Below are positions 24,886-32,357 of a stretch of 34,235 bases of DNA, one piece after another. How positions within the stretch are numbered: the first letter of the stretch is position 1; the number at the start of each line of letters is the position of its first letter. The translations under genes were made by a program, and so were the position numbers. A model generated the notes under the pieces. That model ran no database searches, was not told where the DNA came from, and saw only the letters and a list, made by a program, of their open reading frames with translations. Source of the DNA: Sphingobacteriales bacterium (GTDB taxonomy: Bacteria > Bacteroidota > Bacteroidia > Chitinophagales > Chitinophagaceae); NCBI GenBank assembly GCA_024642285.1, contig JAHEBJ010000027.1, positions 1-34,235 on the forward strand, read 5' to 3'.

Positions 24886-25929
24886 TTAATACTCTTTTAA
24901 TTTTTTTACTACTGCCTTATTTTCCCTGAACATCTGCATTCCTTCTTTAAACGTAAGGTATCTGTAACCACGCCTGTGATTTTTCATACTGATATCGCAA
25001 AGCATTTTAAAGTGTCGGGCAATTTCCTTCCAGGCAAAAAACAAAGAATGCGACGGATCATAAATATGTGTTGGCTCACTGCCTGCGCCATTAAGTTCAA
25101 TAATAGAAAAGTTTTTCCCTGCTTTAAAGTCTTCAAAATTATCATACATGATATCGAGCCGCCCAAAATAAAATTCGGGTATATGTTTACAAACATGGTC
25201 GATTGTTTTTGTAAATGCTTCATCGGCCAGGTAACTTACATCAACAAACTTTGCACCTCTTGCATGGTTGCCGTACGGGACAAGGTTTTTCAAGTCGCCG
25301 GCAGCCAATATTTCCTGTAACCCTGCGCCGTAAATTTTTTGCAGGGCCGGCAATTGAAAATGATAGCGTGGGTCTTTTTCAATAAGTTGGGTAATTGTTG
25401 AATGGCCATCACCTTTAATTATTAAAAATTCCTTGGCAACAATTCCACTGATAAACCCATCTGCTTCACCGGGTATTCTTATATAAAAAACACCAACTTC
25501 TTCGGCAAATGGAATAAATTCCTGAATCAGGAAATCCATATTTATTTTTCGGGCATAAACAGCAAGTTCTTCATCGGAAAAAATTTTCTGAACTCCTCTA
25601 CCCTTGCCGCCAATATCGGGTTTGGCAATACAGGGAAACCGAATTTCTGAACCTGCAAATGACTTTATAACATTGTCAACTCCTTCATTCTGCTCAAAAA
25701 ATAAAGTTTTAGGGATATACGCAGATGGGATGATATCGTAAATCTCTTTTTTTGATTCCATTAAAAATCCTGCATTCTTTATCCTTGGATTAGCGGCATT
25801 AAAAAAGAAAAAAGAACGGGCTTTTGCCGCAAAGTAGAACCAGACAAAATACATGGGTATATACACCACATCAAAAGGCCAGTATTCCCAATGCGTAAGC
25901 CTATGTATAAATAGTTTTAATTTTTTCAT
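24886..25929 (-). CDS. ATP-grasp ligase with hydrophobic N-terminus, unknown substrate
   Basis: A 347-residue protein. Residues about 18-45 are hydrophobic and aromatic (WPFDVVYIPMYFVWFYFAA), suggesting membrane attachment. The ATP-grasp fold follows: IAKPDIGGKGRGVQKI (101-116, glycine loop), LIQEFIP (134-140), GDGHSTITQLI (173-183, a motif seen in cyanophycin synthetase and glutathione ligase enzymes), GRLDIM (256-261) and IIELNGAGSEPTHIYDP (276-292, Mg-binding). It should activate a carboxylate with ATP and join it to an amine or thiol. It shares ATGA with the NRDE gene upstream. Nothing identifies the substrate; automatic D-Ala-D-Ala ligase labels would be unsafe. Confidence 0.8.
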   Translation of the reverse strand: MKKLKLFIHRLTHWEYWPFDVVYIPMYFVWFYFAAKARSFFFFNAANPRIKNAGFLMESKKEIYDIIPSAYIPKTLFFEQNEGVDNVIKSFAGSEIRFPCIAKPDIGGKGRGVQKIFSDEELAVYARKINMDFLIQEFIPFAEEVGVFYIRIPGEADGFISGIVAKEFLIIKGDGHSTITQLIEKDPRYHFQLPALQKIYGAGLQEILAAGDLKNLVPYGNHARGAKFVDVSYLADEAFTKTIDHVCKHIPEFYFGRLDIMYDNFEDFKAGKNFSIIELNGAGSEPTHIYDPSHSLFFAWKEIARHFKMLCDISMKNHRRGYRYLTFKEGMQMFRENKAVVKKLKEY

Positions 25930-26666
25930 TGTTGTTCCTTAGGGTTAATGGGCATCATCTCTTTAAATTGCCGATGCTGTAAAAGATCGGTATGTATAAA
26001 ATCGATGAGGTTTTTACCAACGATGGCCTGCGTTATACTGAATGTTTTGATTCCTGTGTTGCGGTTGATGATAAATCCGTTCTCCTTGTCGCCATAGCTG
26101 TTGTTATGAAAATCATGGATCAGTCCGGCAGTCAGCTCTTTTTGGTTAGTCAAAAACTGCGCAAACCTTTTTTCCCTTTCAGCAATTACTTTATCCGAAT
26201 ATAAAGTAACCGACGACCAGATAAAATTGTTTTCGGAATTCAGCCTGGTCTCATATTTACTAATTCCATCCCATTTCAATTCATACAATATCCCGCTTTC
26301 AAAAAGTACTACAGTAAAAGGCTCGATCTTTTGCAGGTCCATTTCCATAAAAAATGAATAAGGGTTTTCTCCTGAAATAATATCCAGCAAAATCAGTCCC
26401 CTGCTTTTGCGGTATGGAGGTGCTGCAGTATGTTTTGAAATGGCGCCATTCAATAAAATCGCAATGTTTCCACTATCTGAGGCTACAAACCAGGTTCCGC
26501 CTGCCTTTGCATCACGAGGGAAAATAATTTTCCTGCGAATACTGTCAGACGGTCTATCTAATAATAAAAAATCAGGCGCAGCAGCGGTTTCACGGTTAAT
26601 GTGCTCATCCCGGTTTGACGTAATGATAACACTGTCTTTTACCCGGATGAAACTTACTGTGCACAT
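25926..26666 (-). CDS. NRDE family protein (TANGO2-like)
   Basis: A 246-residue protein. The open frame runs upstream to 26774, but that part lies inside the DinB-like gene. The ATG at 26666 gives MCTVSFIRVK, so that Cys2 becomes the first residue after Met removal, and NRDE lies at 18-21. Both are typical of the TANGO2/NRDE family, whose fold resembles N-terminal-nucleophile hydrolases. In eukaryotes TANGO2 is linked to haem and acyl-CoA handling. Bacterial functions are not settled. It overlaps dinB-like by 13 bases and the ATP-grasp gene by 4. An amide-hydrolysing partner for the ligase is a tempting inference. Confidence 0.85.
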   Translation of the reverse strand: MCTVSFIRVKDSVIITSNRDEHINRETAAAPDFLLLDRPSDSIRRKIIFPRDAKAGGTWFVASDSGNIAILLNGAISKHTAAPPYRKSRGLILLDIISGENPYSFFMEMDLQKIEPFTVVLFESGILYELKWDGISKYETRLNSENNFIWSSVTLYSDKVIAEREKRFAQFLTNQKELTAGLIHDFHNNSYGDKENGFIINRNTGIKTFSITQAIVGKNLIDFIHTDLLQHRQFKEMMPINPKEQQ

Positions 26667-27151
26667 TGATTGCGATAATGAAGAGTAGATGAAGCTATAC
26701 CGAATCCTTCGGAAATATTTATGTCCTTGAAGAAAACAAGTCCAACTTTTATCAATGCCTGGTGATGAATACAATGCTCAAGGTTGTACAATATCTCCCG
26801 GTAATAATTCGATTCAATACAAACCGGATCCTTTTCACTTCCTAAAAATATTTTTAGTTGTTTATCGGGCATGAGCAGTTCAGCTTGTATTCTTTTTAAC
26901 TCTGAAACCGCGGCTGCTACATTTGTTTCATACAATACATTTCTTTTTCGGTCATCATAATTAACCTCGCCAATGGAATATCCCGCAAGGAGACATTGAT
27001 AAAGCTCAATAATATGCCGTGTGTGTTGACCAATGGTAGCATCGCTCAAGGCTTCGCTGGACATTGCATATCTCCCCGATTCTGCAAGTTGCGTTAACAC
27101 ATTGATCAGGTCCTGAATTGCTTCATTTGATTTTTGAAATACAGTCGTCAA
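26654..27151 (-). CDS. DinB/YfiT-like four-helix protein, TTG start
   Basis: A 165-residue protein. The frame is open much further upstream, but that stretch is the doxX gene read out of frame. The TTG at 27151 overlaps the doxX stop as TTGA, the same geometry as the ATGA junctions in this operon, so I take that start. His43 in IGQHTRHI and His126, His129 and His130 in EHCIHHQALI match the metal ligands of the DinB superfamily, and GFGIASSTLHYR near the end fits its C-terminal helix. DinB-type proteins include thiol S-transferases that use bacillithiol or mycothiol. The role here is unknown. Confidence 0.75.
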   Translation of the reverse strand: MTTVFQKSNEAIQDLINVLTQLAESGRYAMSSEALSDATIGQHTRHIIELYQCLLAGYSIGEVNYDDRKRNVLYETNVAAAVSELKRIQAELLMPDKQLKIFLGSEKDPVCIESNYYREILYNLEHCIHHQALIKVGLVFFKDINISEGFGIASSTLHYRNQCAQ

Positions 27152-27534
27152 ATTTTTAATTTTAATAATTGAGGTAATTTTTTTCTGAATATTATAGTAA
27201 GGCCAAGGCAGCAGGCAAAGGTGATTACGGCATAGGAAAATAAAATAACATCGCCGCCAAAATAAATACCCAGTTTTGTAATATGAAAAAATATAGCTCC
27301 GGCCATCAGGCCAAGCCCCATAACAGCACCAGGAAGCGTTGTACGTGGTACTAATAATAACACGGCAGCAATCAATTCTGCAACACCGGTTCCTATCCTT
27401 CCCCATGGCTCTATTCCAAGTAAAGTAAACAGATGTACAGACTCAGGCTGTGCCGTAAATTTAAAATATAAGGTTTGCAACAATATAGCCGCGGCAACTA
27501 CCCTTAAAATCCAGATAAATATTGCTCTTGCCAT
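27148..27534 (-). CDS. DoxX-like four-helix membrane protein
   Basis: A 128-residue inner-membrane protein with four helices (about 5-25, 45-63, 68-87, 93-115). FIWILRVVAAAILLQTLYFKF, then an AELIAAVLLLVP segment and a fourth helix, follow the DoxX/DoxD-like plan. DoxX relatives are tied to thiol and redox stress complexes in some bacteria, but most are undefined. It is the first gene of the five-gene minus-strand operon and its TGA overlaps the TTG start of the DinB-like gene. Confidence 0.8.
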   Translation of the reverse strand: MARAIFIWILRVVAAAILLQTLYFKFTAQPESVHLFTLLGIEPWGRIGTGVAELIAAVLLLVPRTTLPGAVMGLGLMAGAIFFHITKLGIYFGGDVILFSYAVITFACCLGLTIIFRKKLPQLLKLKI

Positions 27535-27992
27535 ACGTACGTAAAATTACAATGAATTAAACAAGCCCTATGTCAGCTACACAACATGCATACAATTCCT
27601 GCATTCGAAATTATTATATTTTAAACTACTAACGAAATTGGAAATTATTCAACCATATTTACATACGGATAAATCATCCAATAGGTTGGCGATTTATTTG
27701 TACGTGATTTTTTAAGTTAGATATAACATCTGTTCCTCAATAAATCAACCAAACGAAAAAGAGGTAAATGAAACAATAGCCAGAAATATTGAAAAAGACC
27801 AGGTCCATTGCTTTGGTTGTTCTCAAAGAGAACGATGAATATCCTGAATTAACAGAAGCGATCAGCAATTATTAAACACCGTTTCCCCAACTTTCTGAAA
27901 TCGATATAACATCCAATAACTGCCGGGCAGACATTTTGTTCGATAATAAACTATAACATTTCATCTCAACTTTTTGCGCTAAATTTAGTATT
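27535..27992. other. 458-base intergenic region, no confident gene
   Basis: This is the only gap above 300 bases and separates two divergent operons, so it must hold both promoters; I find no exact TAnnTTTG plus TTTG pair for either. An 11-base direct repeat GATATAACATC occurs at 27720 and 27903. Between 27770 and 27875 two overlapping frames look weakly protein-like: one reads NEKEVNETIARNIEKDQ and the other IALVVLKENDEYPELTEAI up to a stop. This could be a decayed, frameshifted small gene, or chance. No tRNA or stable hairpin with a T-run was seen. Confidence 0.4.
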
Positions 27993-27995
27993 GTG

Positions 27996-29021
27996 ATGAA
28001 GTCTTTAAAACAATATGCTCTTTTGCTGTCAATCCTCTGGTTTTCTTCTGCTGCATCCGCTCAAGACTTAACTGGCACATGGCAGGGCAGTCTGGGCACG
28101 TATCAGTTTTTACAAATCAATATGGTGCAAAAAGGTGACAAGATCTGCGGCTACACCTGGGATCACCTTATCTCCGACACCAAGAGTTTTTGCAAGGCTT
28201 ATTTTGAAGCAAGCTTTGATAAAAAATCGAGACTCCTTACGGTTTTCGGCACTTCCTTTTACGCCAACAGCGGCAGCCACACTTTAATGGAACTTGAGCT
28301 TTCGCATAAGTATGTAAACGATCAGGAGGTATTATACTATAATCCTACCACCATTGAAAAAATTCAGGCTTTTATAAATGGTGAAACCGTGGAGACAGCT
28401 ATTTACCTGAAGAAAGTTTCATCTAAACCAATGCAGATGTTACCGGGTATTAACGATTGCCTTAATGATGTGGTTACGCTACAGGACACAACAAAGCAAT
28501 TCCAGGTACCTGAATTTCCGGGAGACACTTCAAAAACTGTGGTGATACCGGAAGCGCCAAAAGACACAGTTGCGACGGTGATAATTCCTAAAAAAACCAA
28601 AGACACTATTGCCGCTGTTGTACCGCCGGAGAATATAGTAAAAGACAACGTGGCTGATCCGATAGACTTTGAAAAGCGAAAAAATACGGAGCAAAGCCAT
28701 ATTGTTGTGGATGTTAAGACCATCAATTTGAAAGTGTACGATAACGCCATTATGGATGGTGATACGGTAAGCATTTACTACAACGGCAAAATATTACTCA
28801 GTCATCAGCAGCTTTCAGAAAAAGCTATTGAAATAAATCTGGAACTTGAGGACAACCAAACCCGCCACGAAATAATTTTGTTTGCCCATAACCTGGGCAG
28901 TATTCCCCCAAATACAGCACTGGTAGTTATTACCGCCGGTGAAAAGCGGTACGAACTTTTTGCAAGTGCCAGCCTTGAAGAAAATGCAGTCCTTGTTTTT
29001 GAATATAAACCGAAGGAATAA
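27996..29021 (+). CDS. secreted hypothetical with Pro/Thr/Lys linker repeats
   Basis: A 341-residue protein from the ATG at 27996, one codon after a GTG. It has a signal peptide (cleavage after SSAASA, near residue 22). An N-terminal domain (about 25-142, LTGTWQGSLG onward) is beta-rich. A linker follows with three or four copies of a 13-residue unit, DTSKTVVIPEAPK, DTVATVIIPKKTK and DTIAAVVPPENIVK. The C-terminal domain (about 240-341, NLKVYDNAIMDGDTVSIYYNG, then LGSIPPNTALVVITAGEKRYE) is of a kind I associate with other exported Bacteroidota proteins. It is probably periplasmic or at the cell surface; the function is unknown. Confidence 0.7.
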   Translation: MKSLKQYALLLSILWFSSAASAQDLTGTWQGSLGTYQFLQINMVQKGDKICGYTWDHLISDTKSFCKAYFEASFDKKSRLLTVFGTSFYANSGSHTLMELELSHKYVNDQEVLYYNPTTIEKIQAFINGETVETAIYLKKVSSKPMQMLPGINDCLNDVVTLQDTTKQFQVPEFPGDTSKTVVIPEAPKDTVATVIIPKKTKDTIAAVVPPENIVKDNVADPIDFEKRKNTEQSHIVVDVKTINLKVYDNAIMDGDTVSIYYNGKILLSHQQLSEKAIEINLELEDNQTRHEIILFAHNLGSIPPNTALVVITAGEKRYELFASASLEENAVLVFEYKPKE

Positions 29022-29095
29022 AAAATATTCCGGTACATGGTTATTTATAAAACTGAAAAGCCGGTAAAGTATAGCAATTAAAAATAACAAACAGC

Positions 29096-29953
29096 ATGAA
29101 AAACAAAAAACCATTCCGGGTAATGGGTTGGATATTTTTATTCCTTACCGCAGTATGCGGTATAACCTATTTTATTGCCTGGAAGTCACCAAAATATTAT
29201 TCCGTTTCAACAAACGCCACAGATTCTATAATTCCATTTAAAAATTATGGAAAGATGGTCGATCATCCGCGGCCATTTATAATTGCTGCAGCAAACAAAT
29301 ATTGCATCTTCGGCGCTGAGCATACAAAAGACCCAACCTATTTTGAAATGGCGCTGATAGAAAAAGAATGGAAAAAACTTAAACCCACAATAGCATTGGT
29401 TGAAGGAAGACTTGGATTCCTGATCCCCGGATTTATGGATCCGGTCAAAAATCTTGGAGAAGGCGGCAAAGTAAAAGCACTTGCACAAAAAGACAATGTA
29501 CCATTATACAATTGGGATCTTTCCAAAGAAGAACTGGCAAAACAACTACTGCCAAAATTTAATGCCGAACAAATTGCACTTGCACAAATACTGAGTCCTT
29601 ATTTTGGTCAGATAAGATATGGTAAGCCCGATTCACCTGAGGACTACATCCATCAATATTACAAACGTGTAAAAAATGTGGGGCAGGAAAAAAATATCAG
29701 CAATGCTGCTGATGTAGACAGGCTATGGAAAAAATATTTTCCACAGGGCGAAGACTGGCGAAATGTATCGGACGAGCATGGCCTGCCCGGTTTTTTAGAT
29801 GACATGGCTGCTTTTACAAACGATCTAAGGAACCGGCAATTGGTTTCTGCCGTTAAAGAATTAACAGCGAAAGGCGAAAGGGTATTTTTATCCTGCGGTT
29901 CCAGCCACGCAGTCTGTGTGGCCACAGCGTTTACAAAAGCTATTATCAAATAA
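29096..29953 (+). CDS. membrane-anchored TraB/GumN-like (TIKI-fold) protein
   Basis: A 285-residue protein with one N-terminal helix (about 9-28, GWIFLFLTAVCGITYFIAWK) as a signal anchor, so the rest faces the periplasm. IFGAEHTKDPTYFE (71-84), ALVEGRLGF (100-108) and LSCGSSHAV (265-273) reproduce the spaced G-x-x-H, E-G-R and G-S-x-H motifs of the TraB/GumN/TIKI group, some of which are metal-dependent proteases. The pattern is clear by eye but degenerate. It lies 74 bases after the secreted hypothetical and 257 before the DUF418 gene. Confidence 0.55.
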   Translation: MKNKKPFRVMGWIFLFLTAVCGITYFIAWKSPKYYSVSTNATDSIIPFKNYGKMVDHPRPFIIAAANKYCIFGAEHTKDPTYFEMALIEKEWKKLKPTIALVEGRLGFLIPGFMDPVKNLGEGGKVKALAQKDNVPLYNWDLSKEELAKQLLPKFNAEQIALAQILSPYFGQIRYGKPDSPEDYIHQYYKRVKNVGQEKNISNAADVDRLWKKYFPQGEDWRNVSDEHGLPGFLDDMAAFTNDLRNRQLVSAVKELTAKGERVFLSCGSSHAVCVATAFTKAIIK

Positions 29954-30210
29954 TCGGGTACGTAAGATTCGCCCTGTATTTAAACGCCTATACCTGTTAG
30001 TTACATAATTGTAATTCTCTTTGCAATCTGCAGTTAATTGTGTTACTTTAATGGTTGTTAAGACGTTGTATCTTATTTTTTTACGGCAGGTAACATTAAA
30101 CATTTATACCTCTCTTTTCGCAGGAAAACAAACTCAACCAATTACTGGGCCATTGGCCATATTATATAAACAGATTTTAAACAGAACACAACTTTTACCA
30201 AAACAACTGC

Positions 30211-31458
30211 ATGCAAACACTAACTCCTGTTCGTACGGAAGAAAGAATTGTTTTTATGGACGTACTCCGGGGATTTGCCATCCTGGGCATTTTTATTGCC
30301 AACCTCGGAACCGGTTTCAGCGGATATAATGAAGCGGCTCATCAAACAGGCCCCATGCTCCTGCCCCAGCTGGACCATAAAATGCAGTTCCTACATCACA
30401 TGTTCATCGAAGGAAAATTCTATTCCATTTTCAGTTTATTATTTGGCTGGGGTATTGCTCTGCAATTTAAAAGAGCCAGTGCTGCCGGAATAAATGCACT
30501 GCCCACTATAAAAAGAAGGCTGGTATTTATGCTGCTGCTTGGCGCCGTTCATTTAATGATATGGACCGGGGATATTGTTTTCTTTTATGCCCTGCTTGGT
30601 TTTCTCTTGCTGCCCTGCCGGAAATTTTCAAATAAAACATTATTGATAACAGGCATCAGCCTCACATTGCTACCCATGCTTTTATATGCAGCCAAAATGC
30701 AATGGCCATGGTTGAACGCCCCAGCAGGTCTTTTGTTTGAGACCGGGCAGAAAATTGATGCAAAATTGACCGGGGTAACTTCCGAAGCTGAATATATAGT
30801 TTACAGCAGGCATGCTGGCTGGTGGGGTATATTGAAAAGTAATATCTCGGGTTTCTTTTTCCGCTATGGATATTTATTCTTTGTAAGCCGCATACCAAAA
30901 GTACTGGGCATGTTTATGATCGGGTATGTATTAGGCCGTTCTGATTTTTATAAAAATATTCAGCAACATAAAAAAATATTGTACATCATCATAGTGGCAG
31001 GCCTGTTTATTGGCTTGCCAGCTAATTTTTATCTGGGCCGCTACATGACCTATTTCATGGATGATTATTTTAACTTAAAAACAAATGGGCTTTATCAAAC
31101 CATTGCTTATGCATTGGGTGTGGCGCCACTGGCCATGGTTTATGTTTCATTGTTCATGCTCAGCTTTCAAACCGGGCCGGGTAAAAAAATATTATCTGTA
31201 TTGGCGCCGGTTGGCAAGATGGCATTCAGCAATTATATGATGCAGTCATTGATCGGCAATTTTGTTTTCCTTGGTGCCGGGCTGGGTTATTCGGGAACAA
31301 TGGGCCCTGTTTATTTTACTTTGTTCGGAATAGCAGTGTTCATTGTTCAGATAATATTAAGCACAGTATGGCTTAAATATTTTAACTACGGCCCCGTTGA
31401 ATGGATATGGCGGAGTGCAACTTATAAAAAATGGCAGCCTTTCGGAAAACCTGATTAG
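30211..31458 (+). CDS. DUF418 family membrane protein (YeiB-like)
   Basis: A 415-residue inner-membrane protein with about 9-10 helices. The start VRTEERIVFMDVLRGFAILGIFIANL (from about residue 7) is the DUF418/YeiB signature, related to the membrane acyltransferase superfamily that includes heparan-alpha-glucosaminide acetyltransferase. The C-terminal DUF418 core contains MAFSNYMMQSLIGNFVF and ends with the W-x-x-x-F-x-x-GPxEWxWR pattern (KYFNYGPVEWIWRS). An acyl- or lipid-modifying envelope role is inferred. The next gene begins 5 bases after its stop. Confidence 0.9.
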   Translation: MQTLTPVRTEERIVFMDVLRGFAILGIFIANLGTGFSGYNEAAHQTGPMLLPQLDHKMQFLHHMFIEGKFYSIFSLLFGWGIALQFKRASAAGINALPTIKRRLVFMLLLGAVHLMIWTGDIVFFYALLGFLLLPCRKFSNKTLLITGISLTLLPMLLYAAKMQWPWLNAPAGLLFETGQKIDAKLTGVTSEAEYIVYSRHAGWWGILKSNISGFFFRYGYLFFVSRIPKVLGMFMIGYVLGRSDFYKNIQQHKKILYIIIVAGLFIGLPANFYLGRYMTYFMDDYFNLKTNGLYQTIAYALGVAPLAMVYVSLFMLSFQTGPGKKILSVLAPVGKMAFSNYMMQSLIGNFVFLGAGLGYSGTMGPVYFTLFGIAVFIVQIILSTVWLKYFNYGPVEWIWRSATYKKWQPFGKPD

Positions 31459-31463
31459 AAATA

Positions 31464-32339
31464 ATGAGCGAAGAAAAAAACATACCTCCGGAAGAAATTC
31501 CGGAACAGCCGGTAAACAAACCAGCAGATGAAACCGCATCATCTGCTGAACCTGTTACCGAAAATGAACAACTATCAACTATCAACCCTCAACTTTCAAC
31601 TGAAGAAAACATGGAAGTACATCATCATTCACATTCCGGCCACGGAAAGAAAAACTGGAAAAATTATTTTTGGGAATTTTTAATGCTGTTCCTCGCTGTG
31701 TTCTGCGGATTTTTAGCAGAATATCAATTGGAACACAAAATTGAACGGGAAAGAGGCAGGCAATATATTCATTCTTATATGGAAGATTTGAAAAATGATA
31801 TTATGCAAACCGATATCAGTATAGATGAACTATCAAAAAAACAAATAGAACTTAACAACCTTTCAGACTGTTTCAGTATACTTAAACAAGACATGCATTC
31901 AACAACATGTTTAAATAGAATCATCGTAAATTCGACAGGGTTCAAAGATTTTATTTATACTGATAAAACCATTCAGCAACTGAAAAATGCCGGTGGACTC
32001 AGGCTCATAGAAAACAAAGAAATAGCAGACAGTATTTCAGCATACGATGCCACTGTGAGGGAAATGCATATTCACCAGGACGTGCTGGAAAATATTCAAC
32101 AAATAACCAAAACCGCCCACAATAATATGATTGATTTTGTGCACCTGTACAAAATATACGACAATCAGCCCGTGGAGGGTTTGTTCCTGTTATCTGATGA
32201 CTCCGAAAAATTAAATTACTATTTCAATGCAATAAATGATTTCAGGAAAGGTCTTTTAGGCCAATTAAACTGGATGAAAAAAATCAAGATACAGGCAACC
32301 GGCTTATTGTCGTTTTTACAATCAAAAGGATTTAATTAA
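31464..32339 (+). CDS. single-pass membrane protein, His-rich, paralogue 1 of a tandem pair
   Basis: A 291-residue protein. Residues 1-49 are acidic and proline-rich (NIPPEEIPEQP). Met50 begins MEVHHHSHSGHGKKNW, a His-rich patch, followed by one helix, YFWEFLMLFLAVFCGFLAEY (68-87), then a charged helical domain. The helix segment recurs in many Bacteroidota hypotheticals; I cannot name the family with confidence. It resembles DUF6090-type single-helix proteins in layout. The gene is followed 18 bases later by a paralogue that is nearly identical over this region but differs after it. The N-terminal extension contains a heptamer repeat. Confidence 0.75.
   Translation: MSEEKNIPPEEIPEQPVNKPADETASSAEPVTENEQLSTINPQLSTEENMEVHHHSHSGHGKKNWKNYFWEFLMLFLAVFCGFLAEYQLEHKIERERGRQYIHSYMEDLKNDIMQTDISIDELSKKQIELNNLSDCFSILKQDMHSTTCLNRIIVNSTGFKDFIYTDKTIQQLKNAGGLRLIENKEIADSISAYDATVREMHIHQDVLENIQQITKTAHNNMIDFVHLYKIYDNQPVEGLFLLSDDSEKLNYYFNAINDFRKGLLGQLNWMKKIKIQATGLLSFLQSKGFN
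31569..31603 (+). repeat. heptanucleotide tandem repeat inside the coding sequence
   Basis: Five consecutive 7-base units, CAACTAT, CAACTAT, CAACCCT, CAACTTT, CAACTGA, encode the EQLSTINPQLSTEE stretch. The unit length is not a multiple of three, so gain or loss of one unit would shift the frame. The matching place in the paralogue has no such repeat. Confidence 0.75.
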
Positions 32340-32357
32340 TTCCACAGTCAATAAGAT

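Noticed and set aside
24886-25929. D-alanine-D-alanine ligase (Ddl)
   Set aside because: It has the ATP-grasp fold, but the hydrophobic N-terminus, the GDGxSTI motif and the neighbourhood do not fit Ddl, and the usual Ddl N-terminal motif is missing.
26667-26774. N-terminal extension of the NRDE protein
   Set aside because: It overlaps the conserved C-terminus of the DinB-like gene. The family starts Met-Cys, which is at 26666.
27152-27406. Upstream extension of the DinB-like reading frame
   Set aside because: It is the doxX gene read in another frame; the translation is Cys- and Tyr-rich with no likeness to the family, while the doxX frame gives clean membrane helices.
27534-27543. TACGTACGTA palindrome at the doxX start
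   Set aside because: It is ten bases of simple alternating sequence, overlapping the start codon. It is too short and simple to claim as an operator.
28803-29114. Minus-strand frames opposite the secreted hypothetical
   Set aside because: The plus-strand gene has a signal peptide and a recognisable C-terminal domain; the opposite frames have no motif.
30021-30329. 102-codon plus-strand frame before and into the DUF418 gene
   Set aside because: It overlaps the conserved start of DUF418 in another frame and has low-complexity, Cys/Asn-rich content without a recognisable fold.
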